Source: a virus. Taken from it: a DNA stretch of 23,971 nt. This document shows, one piece after another, positions 6,166-14,064 of the stretch; positions within the stretch are counted from its first letter, which is position 1; the number at the start of each line of letters is the position of its first letter. The notes under the pieces were generated by a model. That model was not told the DNA's origin. It made no database searches and saw nothing but the letters and a program-made list of their open reading frames with translations. The stretch covers positions 1 to 23,971 of the IMG/VR virus record IMGVR_UViG_3300031951_001186, one strand, 5' to 3'. Position numbers and translations under genes: made by a program.

Positions 6166-8916
6166 ATGCAAATATATAATGCCTTACAGTTAAAAAAGGG
6201 TGCTAAAGTAGAGTACAATAAGATGGGTACTCTTATTCAGCCTTTTCAATTTGTAACAGAAAAAGAAAAAGATGATCAGTGGAGAGCTTGGAACCTTGAC
6301 TGGTTAGAATTTCAAGGTATGAAACAACTTAGACGTAATGCAAGACGTCTAATGAAAAACTACAAACTTGCTAAAGGTATTATAGATAAGCAAGATTATA
6401 TAGTGGAAGAAGATAATGAAATGGCTGATTTGATTGACACTCTCACTAAAGAGGATGTATCAGCATTTGAGCTTAAGTTTTATCCTATTATACCTAATGT
6501 TATTAATGTTCTTTGTAATGAATTTTCTAAAAGAACATCTAGAATAATGTTTAGAGCAGTTGATGACATGTCATATAATGAGATGTTAGAAGAAAAAAGA
6601 GCAATGATTGAACAAGTTCTTTTACAACAAGCTCAACAAAAGCAAGTTCATAAGTTAATGGAAATGGGTATTGACCCTGCTTCAGAAGAAGCTGGTCAAG
6701 AATTAAATCCTGAAAAATTAAAAACTCTTCCTGAAATAGAAGATTTTTTTAAAAAGGATTATAGATCGATGATTGAAGAATGGGCTGATCATCAAATGAA
6801 AGTTGATGAAGAAAGATTTAAAATGCAAGAACTTGAAGAACGTGCTTTTCGTGATATGCTGATTACAGATAGAGAGTTTTGGCATTTTAATATGATGGAG
6901 GATGATTATGAAATGGAACTTTGGAATCCTCTTCTTACTTTTTATCATAAATCTCCAGATGTTCGTTATATATCCCAAGGAAATTGGGTAGGTAAACTAG
7001 ATATGATGTCAATTTCTGACGTTGTAGATAAGTACGGTTGGATGATGACTGATGAACAATTGGAAGCTTTAGAAGCAATTTATCCAGCAAGATCAGCTGG
7101 GTATGCTATTCAAGGAATGCAAAACGACGGTAGTTATTATGATCCGAAAAGAACACATGAATGGAACACACAAATGCCTTCACTGGCTTATAGACAGTTC
7201 ACTTCCTTATATGATGCCGGGAGTCAATTTGGAGACATTGTCCAATGGATATTATCTGACTCAGAGGACATGCAAGACTTCGGTAAAAGTTATATGCTTA
7301 GGGTTTCAACTATCTATTGGAAAAGTCAAAGAAAAGTGGGACACCTTACAAAAATCACATCAGAAGGTGATTTAATACAAGAAATAGTATCTGAAGAATA
7401 TAAAGTGAGTGAAAAACCACTTTATAATCAGGAATTGTTTAAACAAAAAACAAAAGACAACTTAATTTTTGGTGAGCATATAGATTGGATATGGATTAAT
7501 GAAGTATGGGGTGGAGTTAAAATTGGTCCTAACAGACCTGCATTTTGGGGTATGAATAATCCAGGAGGTATTAATCCTATTTATCTTGGACTTAATGGTG
7601 GTAGACCAGGTAGAGTTCCTTTCCAGTTTAAAGGTGATGCAACTCTTTATGGTTGTAAACTTCCTGTAGAAGGGGCTGTGTTCTCTGATCGCAATACGCG
7701 ATCTGTAAGTCTTGTAGACTTAATGAAGCCTTATCAGATAGGTTATAACATTGTAAACAACCAAATAGCAGATATTCTTGTAGATGAATTAGGTACAGTG
7801 ATTATGCTTGACCAGAATGCTCTTCCTCGTCACTCATTGGGTGAAGACTGGGGTAAGAACAATCTATCAAAAGCATATGTAGCAATGAAGAACTTTCAAA
7901 TGCTACCACTTGATACATCTATTACAAATACAGAAAATGCTCTTAATTTCCAGCACTATCAAGTGTTAAATCTTGAACAAACTCAACGTTTGATGTCAAG
8001 GATTCAACTTGGTACATATTTTAAAAATCAAGCATTTGAAGTAATTGGTTTAAACCCACAACGTATGGGTCAGCAAATAGCTCAGCAACAAACTGCTACA
8101 GGAGTTGAACAAGCTATGAATGCTAGCTATGCTCAAACAGAACAATACTTTATACAGCATAGTGACAACTTGATGCCTCGTGTACATCAGATGAGAACTG
8201 ATCTTGCTCAATACTATCATTCTAAAAAACCAAGTATTCGTCTTCAATATATTACAGGTGGAGATGAAAAAATTAACTTCCAAATGGAAGGAACTAACTT
8301 GTTAATGAGAGATCTTAATATTTTCTGTACTACAAAAACTAATTCTCGTGCAATGATGGAGCAATTAAAACAACTAGCTCTAAATAACAATGCTACAGGT
8401 GCCTCAATTTATGATTTAGGAAGTATTATTAAATCTGAGTCAATAGCTGAACTTACAGGTGTTCTTAAGAAAGCTGAAGAAAAAGTACAACAAGCTAAAC
8501 AACAAGAACAAGAACATCAGCAAAAACTTCAGCAAGAACAAATCGCAGCACAAGAAAAACAACTTCAAGAATCTCAGAAATTTAAAGCTGATGAAGCTGC
8601 TAAAGATAGACAAGCTCAAGTTACTATTGCAGAAATTAGAGCAGCTGGGTATGGAGCTATGCAAGATATTAATCAAAATCAACAGTCTGATTATCAAGAT
8701 GCTTTAGAAAAAATTCAAAAGCAAGAAAATTATACAGACACAATGAATTATAAAAGAGAGCAAGAAATAAATAAAAATATACAAAATCAAGAAAAAAATA
8801 ATCTTGAAAGGGAAAAGCTTCAGGCACAAAAAGAAATAGCTGATAAACAACTTCAAATAGCCCGTGAAAATAAAAATAAGTTTGATGCACCAAAACCTAA
8901 AGAAAAGAAGAAATAA
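6166..8916 (+). CDS. Portal protein
   Basis: 916 residues. The portal forms the ring at the capsid vertex through which DNA passes. The evidence is size, position directly after terL, and family-type segments: PIIPNVINVLCNEFSKR near the N-terminus, EEWADHQMKVDE (about 204-215), DREFWHFNMMEDDYEMELWNP and FYHKSPDVRYISQGNWVG (about 265-280), which are typical of large Bacteroidota phage portals. The C-terminal 150 residues (from about 765) are a Gln/Lys/Glu-rich coiled coil ending in a basic KPKEKKK tail, much longer than in classical portals. A later ATG at 6223 (residue 20, MGTLIQPF) is an alternative start that would begin closer to the conserved part. The gene ends 112 bp before the scaffold-like gene. 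Confidence 0.85.
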   Translation: MQIYNALQLKKGAKVEYNKMGTLIQPFQFVTEKEKDDQWRAWNLDWLEFQGMKQLRRNARRLMKNYKLAKGIIDKQDYIVEEDNEMADLIDTLTKEDVSAFELKFYPIIPNVINVLCNEFSKRTSRIMFRAVDDMSYNEMLEEKRAMIEQVLLQQAQQKQVHKLMEMGIDPASEEAGQELNPEKLKTLPEIEDFFKKDYRSMIEEWADHQMKVDEERFKMQELEERAFRDMLITDREFWHFNMMEDDYEMELWNPLLTFYHKSPDVRYISQGNWVGKLDMMSISDVVDKYGWMMTDEQLEALEAIYPARSAGYAIQGMQNDGSYYDPKRTHEWNTQMPSLAYRQFTSLYDAGSQFGDIVQWILSDSEDMQDFGKSYMLRVSTIYWKSQRKVGHLTKITSEGDLIQEIVSEEYKVSEKPLYNQELFKQKTKDNLIFGEHIDWIWINEVWGGVKIGPNRPAFWGMNNPGGINPIYLGLNGGRPGRVPFQFKGDATLYGCKLPVEGAVFSDRNTRSVSLVDLMKPYQIGYNIVNNQIADILVDELGTVIMLDQNALPRHSLGEDWGKNNLSKAYVAMKNFQMLPLDTSITNTENALNFQHYQVLNLEQTQRLMSRIQLGTYFKNQAFEVIGLNPQRMGQQIAQQQTATGVEQAMNASYAQTEQYFIQHSDNLMPRVHQMRTDLAQYYHSKKPSIRLQYITGGDEKINFQMEGTNLLMRDLNIFCTTKTNSRAMMEQLKQLALNNNATGASIYDLGSIIKSESIAELTGVLKKAEEKVQQAKQQEQEHQQKLQQEQIAAQEKQLQESQKFKADEAAKDRQAQVTIAEIRAAGYGAMQDINQNQQSDYQDALEKIQKQENYTDTMNYKREQEINKNIQNQEKNNLEREKLQAQKEIADKQLQIARENKNKFDAPKPKEKKK

Positions 8917-9028
8917 TTATAGCCATATAGTCCATATGTTTGTTATTTTTTCTTTTATGTTTTTAAATTTTTAGAGTTTAAATTAGTATATTTTTATTGT
9001 AGAAATACAAAACCAAAAAACCAATAAT
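8917..9028 (+). promoter_or_regulatory. AT-rich leader before the scaffold-like gene
   Basis: A 112-bp gap of very high A+T. It contains a weak CATAT/ATATG hairpin followed by T-rich sequence (8927-8955), which may slow or partly end transcription. I see no promoter pair I would defend. The last 20 bases carry two AAACCAA copies described separately. Confidence 0.25.
9010..9024 (+). promoter_or_regulatory. Tandem AAACCAA leader motif
   Basis: Two AAACCAA copies at 9010-9016 and 9018-9024, ending 4 bp before the ATG at 9029, in place of a Shine-Dalgarno. The same doublet precedes the genes at 12571 and 17232. Function is inferred from recurrence only. Confidence 0.4.
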
Positions 9029-10297
9029 ATGAGTATTGAAAACAATGTACAAACAAACGTACAACAAGTAGATGTAGACTTAGATAGTTTATTTGATGGA
9101 GCTCCTGGAGCAGAAAGTATAATTACTCCGAGTGAACCTACAGAAATTAAACCAAATATCTTCAGTAAGAAAAAGACAAGTCTTGATTTCTTAGATGGGG
9201 ATGAAACTAAAAAAACATCTGAAACTTTTAATTCTACTACTAATAATGTAGATGCAAAAGATGAAGTTAAAGCAGATTTAGAAGAAATATTAGATGAAGG
9301 TGTTACACCTGAATTTGATGATGAAACTAAATCTGATCGAGGAAGACCTCGAACAGACAAGTCAGGTTTAGTAGGGTTTTTGAAAAAAAGAATCGAAGCA
9401 AATGAAATGTTTGCATTTGATGATTATGATGAAACCAAACAATCACTTGATGATTATTTATCAAGTTTGTCAGAAAAAGATGTAGATGATCTTTGGCAAG
9501 CTAATATAAATAATCTTAAACAAGAAGTTGCTGCACAAACACCAGCTGAGTTCTTTGAATCACTTCCTGAAGAGTTGCAATATGCAGCTAAATATGTTGC
9601 TGATGGAGGTCAAGATCTTAAAGGTCTTTTCCAAGCTTTAGCAGCTGTTGAGCAAGTTAGAGAACTTGATCCTACAGATGAGTATGATCAAGAAATGATT
9701 GTAAGAAATTATTTACAAGCAACAAATTTTGGCACACCAGATGAAATTGAAGAAGAGTTAGATACCTGGAAAGATGTAGGTGTATTAGAAAAAAAAGCTA
9801 GACAGTTTAAACCAAAACTGGATGCAATGCAGGAAGAAGTTGTTCGATATCAAGTTGAACAACAAGAATTAAGAAAACAACAACAAGAAGAAGCAGCAGA
9901 AGCATATCAACAAAATGTTTTTGAAGCTTTGAGACCAGGTGAAATAAATGGTCTAAGATTGGATAAAAAGACACAAGCTCAACTTTATAGTGGACTTGTA
10001 CAACCTCAATATCCTTCTATTAGTGGTCGTCCTACAAATCTTTTAGGACATCTTTTAGAAAGATATCAGTATGTTGAACCTAATTATCCTCTTATTGCAG
10101 AAGCTCTTTGGTTACTTTCAAACCCTGATGAATATCGTAATAGTCTTATGAAACAGGGAAAAAATCAAGCAGTTGAACAAACTGTAAGACAACTTAAAAC
10201 TGAACAATCTAGAAAGAATATTTCTACTTATCATGAAGAAGAAGAAGATAAGAAACCAAGGAAAATAGCAAAACCGCAAAATATTTTTAAACGATAA
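9029..10297 (+). CDS. Acidic scaffold-like / head assembly protein
   Basis: 422 residues between portal and major capsid protein, the usual place of the scaffolding or assembly protein. The first 110 residues are low-complexity and acidic (VDVDLDSLFDG, DFLDGDETK, EILDEG), with no predicted core. The middle (about 115-260) alternates acidic helices, and residues 265-300 form a Gln/Glu-rich coiled coil (EVVRYQVEQQELRKQQQ). The C-terminus turns basic. A short motif is repeated at both ends, KPNIFSKKK at 41-49 and KPQNIFKR at 415-422, which may be a docking element. Acidic coiled-coil proteins of this kind guide shell assembly and are then lost; that role is inferred from position and composition. 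The frame on the opposite strand is a shadow. Confidence 0.7.
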   Translation: MSIENNVQTNVQQVDVDLDSLFDGAPGAESIITPSEPTEIKPNIFSKKKTSLDFLDGDETKKTSETFNSTTNNVDAKDEVKADLEEILDEGVTPEFDDETKSDRGRPRTDKSGLVGFLKKRIEANEMFAFDDYDETKQSLDDYLSSLSEKDVDDLWQANINNLKQEVAAQTPAEFFESLPEELQYAAKYVADGGQDLKGLFQALAAVEQVRELDPTDEYDQEMIVRNYLQATNFGTPDEIEEELDTWKDVGVLEKKARQFKPKLDAMQEEVVRYQVEQQELRKQQQEEAAEAYQQNVFEALRPGEINGLRLDKKTQAQLYSGLVQPQYPSISGRPTNLLGHLLERYQYVEPNYPLIAEALWLLSNPDEYRNSLMKQGKNQAVEQTVRQLKTEQSRKNISTYHEEEEDKKPRKIAKPQNIFKR

Positions 10298-10307
10298 ATA
10301 ATTTTAT

Positions 10308-10321
10308 TAACCCCTTAAATT
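10308..10321 (+). promoter_or_regulatory. TAACCCCTTAAATT leader motif before the capsid gene
   Basis: This 14-mer ends 9 bp before the capsid ATG and occurs identically 7 bp before the ATG of the structural gene at 15284. The C-run stands out in this AT-rich genome. It could be a phage-specific late promoter element or a translation enhancer. Confidence 0.45.
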
Positions 10322-10330
10322 TAAAGTCAC

Positions 10331-11950
10331 ATGCCGACTCCAGTTTTAAACAATGGTATATTCCTACGTGACAACAGCTATCAGACTAGCTCACACGTAG
10401 ATTCGTACCACCTTTCCAATCTCCTTAAGAGTGCAGAACCTACAGATTTAGGTCCTGTTGATCTTTGGGCAATGGCACAAAAAGTAGAAATGCCTTTGTA
10501 TCAAATGTCTTCTTTTGGTGGTAAGAACGTTATCTCAGTTGATAATGCTCGTGGTGAGTACAAATGGCAAATTCCAGTTGCCCAAGATCTTCCATATATT
10601 GTGGAAGACATTGAACTCAACAATACTAAAAAAGGTATTGATGGTCAATCATTTAAAATTAAAGTTAACAAGCGTTACTTTGGACATGGTGATATCATCA
10701 CTTATGACAAATATAACGGTGTAGAAATGTACATTACTGCTGATGATGTTATTCCAGCTGGTGATGGTTTCATTTATACAGTACAATTGGTTAACAACGA
10801 CAACAACAAATTCTTGGATAACAAGTATTTGAAAGTTGGTACAAAAATCTTCCGTAAAGGTTCTGCTCGTGGTGAATACGGAGAACGTTTTTCCGATATC
10901 GGTAACGTATCAGCAGGTTTTCGTGAGTTCTATAACTACGTAGGTGGTGCTGAAGCTCACGTACATTATTCTATTTCTTCTCGTGCTGACCTTATGATGA
11001 AAGGTGGTATGAAAGCTGATGGAACTGTACCTGTAGTTGAGCTTTGGAGAAACTTTGATAAAAATGTTGATCCTTCTGTTACCAATTTGGAAACAATGGC
11101 AGAAAAAATGGGTAAAGATTACGTGAAAAAAGCTTACCAATCTGGACAGCTTACACGTTCTTTCTTGACCACTTTGGAAGCTGCTCACCTGACTAAAATT
11201 GCTAATGACATCGAAACCTACTTGATGTGGGGACAAGGTGGACGTATTAAGCAAGATGGTCCAGATGATCTTCGTTTGTCTGTGGGTCTTTGGAAACAAC
11301 TTGATAACTCTTACAAGCGTATCTACAACCGTGGTTCTTTCAATCTTGATTTGTTTAAGTCTGAGATCTTCAACTTCTTCAATGGTAAAGTTGAATTTAA
11401 AGGACCTGAACCCAATCGTGCATTGATTGTTCAAACTGGTCTTGGTGGTATGAAGCTTGTTAACGAAGCAATTAAGAAAGAAGCTGTTAACTCAGGTCTG
11501 GTTCTTAATGCTAGTGAACTTGGAGCTGTAACTGGTAAAGGAATGGATCTGAACTTCGGATTTGCTTACACTAGCTACATCATCCCATTCTTGGCTAACG
11601 TTAAGTTTGTACTGAATCCTGCATTTGATAACGTACATACTAACGATATTGAAAATCCAATTATTGATGGTTTCCCTCTTAGTTCATATAATTTCATTAT
11701 CTTTGATATCACTGATAACACTAACGATAATATCTTCTTGCTGAAACTCAGCTGGGATAATCAACTGAAGTGGTTCTATCAGAATGGTACTATGGACTAT
11801 ATGGGTCGTACTCAAGGATTCCAATCTTCTGGTAACTTTAACGGATACCGTGTATTCATGACACAAACTATGCCGGCTATCTGGGTTAAAGATCCTACCA
11901 AAGTGTTGAAGATTGTTATGAGAAACCCAATCACTGGTGGTTCATTCTAA
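10331..11950 (+). CDS. Major capsid protein
   Basis: 539 residues. Identified from position (portal - scaffold-like - this gene - terminator), length, and the mixed alpha/beta composition expected of an HK97-fold shell protein of a large phage. Codon use is distinctly different from its neighbours: many C-ending and preferred codons (AAC, GGT, CGT, TTC, GAC), the pattern of a very highly expressed gene. Family-like segments include DLGPVDLWAMAQKVEMPLYQ near the N-terminus and LSWDNQLKWFYQNGTMDY near the C-terminus. Expression appears to be governed by the 14-nt leader motif upstream and ends at a terminator 13 bp downstream. The HK97 fold itself cannot be proved from sequence by eye. Confidence 0.85.
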   Translation: MPTPVLNNGIFLRDNSYQTSSHVDSYHLSNLLKSAEPTDLGPVDLWAMAQKVEMPLYQMSSFGGKNVISVDNARGEYKWQIPVAQDLPYIVEDIELNNTKKGIDGQSFKIKVNKRYFGHGDIITYDKYNGVEMYITADDVIPAGDGFIYTVQLVNNDNNKFLDNKYLKVGTKIFRKGSARGEYGERFSDIGNVSAGFREFYNYVGGAEAHVHYSISSRADLMMKGGMKADGTVPVVELWRNFDKNVDPSVTNLETMAEKMGKDYVKKAYQSGQLTRSFLTTLEAAHLTKIANDIETYLMWGQGGRIKQDGPDDLRLSVGLWKQLDNSYKRIYNRGSFNLDLFKSEIFNFFNGKVEFKGPEPNRALIVQTGLGGMKLVNEAIKKEAVNSGLVLNASELGAVTGKGMDLNFGFAYTSYIIPFLANVKFVLNPAFDNVHTNDIENPIIDGFPLSSYNFIIFDITDNTNDNIFLLKLSWDNQLKWFYQNGTMDYMGRTQGFQSSGNFNGYRVFMTQTMPAIWVKDPTKVLKIVMRNPITGGSF

Positions 11951-11962
11951 TAATATAACAGT

Positions 11963-12004
11963 ACCTGGGTTGCTTCCCATAAGAACAGCACCCAGGTCTT
12001 TATA
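11963..12004 (+). terminator. Terminator after the capsid gene
   Basis: ACCTGGGT (11963-11970) pairs with ACCCAGGT (11990-11997), extended by GCT/AGC past a one-base bulge, with a 12-nt loop, followed by CTTTATAT. The stem is strong and the T-tract weak, so partial read-through into the next small gene is likely. Confidence 0.65.
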
Positions 12005-12033
12005 TATATTGATAACAATTAAAAAGAAAAAAA

Positions 12034-12186
12034 ATGGCAGGTAATCCAAAAACTCCCAAAAGTGCAAAAGCTACTGTTCAAACTACACCTGGATCTAAAG
12101 GTGTAAAAGTAGGTGTTAACAAAGCAGCTACTTTACCAGGTAATAAGACTCAGTCTTCTGCTGTTGGGATGAAAAAGAAAAAGTAA
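12034..12186 (+). CDS. Small basic Lys/Ala/Thr-rich protein (50 aa)
   Basis: 50 residues after an A-rich leader, downstream of the capsid terminator. It has no acidic residues at all: 12 Lys, many Thr, Ala, Ser and Gly, no aromatics, and a GMKKKK end. It is probably unstructured and strongly basic, as expected of a nucleic-acid-binding or internal head peptide; such proteins cluster around capsid genes in this window (see 13590-14060). Codon use is regular, and the preceding sequence has no stop-free alternatives. Function unknown. Confidence 0.7.
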   Translation: MAGNPKTPKSAKATVQTTPGSKGVKVGVNKAATLPGNKTQSSAVGMKKKK

Positions 12187-12289
12187 CCCCCTCAAGGATA
12201 GTATCCTTGAACAACCTATTGTATGCCTACCACTTTGGCCAAAGTGAAGAGTTGGCAACTCTTATTAGGTTCATATAAAACTTACAACC
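12187..12289 (+). promoter_or_regulatory. Structured leader with three hairpins
   Basis: A 103-bp gap that folds into CAAGGAT/ATCCTTG (12193-12209), the perfect 16-nt palindrome CACTTTGGCCAAAGTG (12231-12246) and AAGAGTT/AACTCTT (12247-12263). AACCTA (12213-12218) and TAGGTT (12266-12271) close the last two into a three-way junction. The last hairpin has the same 13-base core as one upstream of terL. No T-tract follows, so this is not a simple terminator; it may be a cis-acting RNA controlling the 76-aa gene or an mRNA processing/stability element. Confidence 0.45.
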
Positions 12290-12520
12290 ATGGCACTAGA
12301 AATTTACACTCGATTAGGTAAGCTTTTGAGAATTAAAAATCAAAAGACTAAAACATTTACAAATGAAAATGAAGAGTATGTAACTGTGCTTGTTAAATTA
12401 AATCGTAAAGTAAAATGTCTTATGTTCACTGATGCTGAGTTAAGTAAAGCTTTAGCACGTGGTGAAAAAAATAAAGAAGACCAGCCTAAACAAAGTTGGA
12501 TTTCAAGAATATTAGATTAA
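12290..12520 (+). CDS. Unknown small protein after the capsid gene
   Basis: 76 residues, not recognised. A beta-rich centre (EEYVTVLVKLNRKVKCLMF) is followed by a charged helix and a C-terminal SWISRILD. It lies downstream of a structured leader, separated from the capsid gene by a terminator, so it probably has its own expression level. A head-decoration or completion function is possible by position only. Confidence 0.75.
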   Translation: MALEIYTRLGKLLRIKNQKTKTFTNENEEYVTVLVKLNRKVKCLMFTDAELSKALARGEKNKEDQPKQSWISRILD

Positions 12521-12549
12521 GATGGTTACAAAATGTAACCGATTAACAT

Positions 12550-12568
12550 AAACCAATAAATAAACCAA
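12550..12568 (+). promoter_or_regulatory. Tandem AAACCAA leader motif
   Basis: AAACCAA at 12550-12556 and again at 12562-12568, 2 bp before the ATG at 12571. Same doublet as before the genes at 9029 and 17232. Confidence 0.4.
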
Positions 12569-12570
12569 AC

Positions 12571-13587
12571 ATGAGTAGTGTTACTATTGTGGAAAGGTAT
12601 CCACAAAACAAAAAATCAAACCTTTCAATTCGTCCTTATTTTGATCCGGCAATTGAAAACATGGGATTGCAAAAGTATGGGTTAAGTCTTTTTGATGGTG
12701 CTTTTCATGAAGAATCAATTGCATGTTTAGAGATTAATGGAATTAAAAGGTATTTAACAGGATTAAATGAATTTGCTCCAGAAGTTAAATCATTATCTTT
12801 GGATGAGCAAGAAGCAAAAATTAAACAAATTAGATTAGTTGTAGCACAACTTGAAAAAGAACTTGCAGCTAATGTAATTGATCCTGAAGACAAAGAGTTT
12901 TGGAATAAAGTAAAATTACTCAGACCTGATAATAACGAATTTTGGGATAAGATTAAAGTTCGTTGTGGAAACGAACCTGTGCATTTAGAACCTAATACCG
13001 ATCCTTATGATTTAATTAGGTTGTATGCTATAGAAAATGGTGGGTTTTCAATTGTTGCAAAATCTTTAGAAGAAGCTAGAGCTGCATCAGTTCCACCTAA
13101 ATTTTATCTACATAGAGTAGAAGAAACAGCTTCTTTAAATACTGAAGTGAAAAAGCTTAGAAACAAAGCTCTTTCAGAACTTCAAAAGCTCTTTGATAAA
13201 AATACTAACAAACTGCTTTACATAGCAAAAATTTTGGATGTAAACGGAGCACAATACAAAAAGTCCACTCCTAATGATATTATCTATGATAATATGGATA
13301 AATACATTAATGGTGATCTTGTAGATAAAAATAAAAAAGTTACAGCTCGTAAATTTTTAGATGCTGCAGGTTTAGATATGGAATCTCTAAAAATTAGAGC
13401 AATTGTAAAAGAAGCAAACTATTATAGATATATTGCTTCTAAATCAGATGGTTTTATTTATCATATGTCCACATCTACAATGATGGGTCGTACTTTAGCA
13501 GATTGTGTAGAATATCTTAAGAATCCTTTAAATGAAGAAATTCTTGTAGACATTACTAAAAAAGTTGAAGAACATTGGAATCAATAA
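12571..13587 (+). CDS. Unknown conserved structural-region protein (338 aa)
   Basis: 338 residues, not assigned. The N-terminal 70 residues look folded and beta-rich (NLSIRPYFDPAIENMGL, SIACLEINGIKRYL). A helix at about 75-95 is followed by a small internal duplication, EFWNKVKLLRPDN (about 109-121) and EFWDKIKVRCG (about 123-133). A helical middle (185-225) and a C-terminal domain with ANYYRYIASKSDGFIYHM complete it. It sits between small capsid-associated proteins and the neck gene, with a doublet AAACCAA leader, so a head or neck component is the most natural guess. No catalytic motif is evident. Confidence 0.8.
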   Translation: MSSVTIVERYPQNKKSNLSIRPYFDPAIENMGLQKYGLSLFDGAFHEESIACLEINGIKRYLTGLNEFAPEVKSLSLDEQEAKIKQIRLVVAQLEKELAANVIDPEDKEFWNKVKLLRPDNNEFWDKIKVRCGNEPVHLEPNTDPYDLIRLYAIENGGFSIVAKSLEEARAASVPPKFYLHRVEETASLNTEVKKLRNKALSELQKLFDKNTNKLLYIAKILDVNGAQYKKSTPNDIIYDNMDKYINGDLVDKNKKVTARKFLDAAGLDMESLKIRAIVKEANYYRYIASKSDGFIYHMSTSTMMGRTLADCVEYLKNPLNEEILVDITKKVEEHWNQ

Positions 13588-13589
13588 TT

Positions 13590-13736
13590 ATGGCAAAAGA
13601 AATGATAAAACGAAAGGATGGATCTTACTCTCAAAGAGGACTTTGGGATAATATCCGTGCAGCTAAAGGTTCTGGAAAGAAACCTACAGCTGAGATGCTT
13701 AAGCAAGAAAAGAAAATAAAAGCTAAAACTAAATGA
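13590..13736 (+). CDS. Small basic protein with GLWDNIRA motif (48 aa)
   Basis: 48 residues, starting 2 bp after the previous stop and ending in an ATGA overlap with the next small gene. Rich in Lys (14) with the central motif SQRGLWDNIRAAKGSGKKPT, which I recognise as recurrent in short basic proteins of unrelated large phages (GLWxNIxAxRxRIxxGSGxKxxxP...APT). No function is known to me. Three such small genes are stacked here without gaps. Confidence 0.75.
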   Translation: MAKEMIKRKDGSYSQRGLWDNIRAAKGSGKKPTAEMLKQEKKIKAKTK

Positions 13737-13900
13737 GTAAGTCTAAAGCACATCCTGGATTCAAAGCAGTACAATCTAGTATTGCAAAAAAACAAGGTGT
13801 AAGTAAAGAAGCTGCTGGAGCTATTTTAGCATCTGCAACTCGTAAAGCTTCACCTGCTGCAAAAAGAGCAAATCCTAATCTTAAAAAAGTAAAAGGTTAA
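13733..13900 (+). CDS. Small basic protein of the AHPGFKAVQ type (55 aa)
   Basis: 55 residues, overlapping the previous stop (ATGA). The sequence has AHPGFKAVQSSIAKKQGVS, then a helix EAAGAILASATRKAS, then KRANPNLKKV. This recurring pattern (HPGFKxVQxxIAxKxGxSxExAxAILAxxTRxASxxAKxxNPxLKxV) is familiar from many phages and appears to be a conserved family of unknown function. It has about 12 Lys/Arg and two acidic residues at most, so nucleic-acid contact is likely but unproven. Confidence 0.8.
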   Translation: MSKSKAHPGFKAVQSSIAKKQGVSKEAAGAILASATRKASPAAKRANPNLKKVKG

Positions 13901-13904
13901 TAAC

Positions 13905-14060
13905 ATGAAAAAGAAAATGTCAAAAGGTGGGTCCACTTCATTCGGAATGCTTTCTGTAAAAAAAGGAATTGATAAAAATCCTAGTGCTACACATGCTGAT
14001 AGAATTGCAGGAGCCACTATGAAAATGGGTGGATCAGTTAAGAAAGGTAAAAAGTGTTAA
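13905..14060 (+). CDS. Small basic protein with FGMLSVKKGID motif (51 aa)
   Basis: 51 residues, 4 bp after the previous stop. Basic ends (MKKKMSKGG and VKKGKKC) flank SFGMLSVKKGIDKNPSATHAD, followed by RIAGATMKMGG. This motif is another that recurs in phage genomes in small proteins of unknown function. It ends with a C-terminal Cys. It completes a run of three tiny basic genes before the neck gene at 14065. Confidence 0.75.
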   Translation: MKKKMSKGGSTSFGMLSVKKGIDKNPSATHADRIAGATMKMGGSVKKGKKC

Positions 14061-14064
14061 TTAG

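Noticed and set aside
8459-8707. Second + strand frames inside the portal, capsid and nuclease genes (997-1251, 7103-7375, 8459-8707, 10515-10724, 11238-11426)
   Set aside because: Out-of-frame shadows; the 8459-8707 frame is a Lys/Asn-rich by-product of the Gln-rich repeat codons.
12184-12197. Third copy of the TAACCCC leader motif at 12184
   Set aside because: It starts with the stop codon of the 50-aa gene, matches only TAACCCC and diverges right after, so it is probably coincidence.
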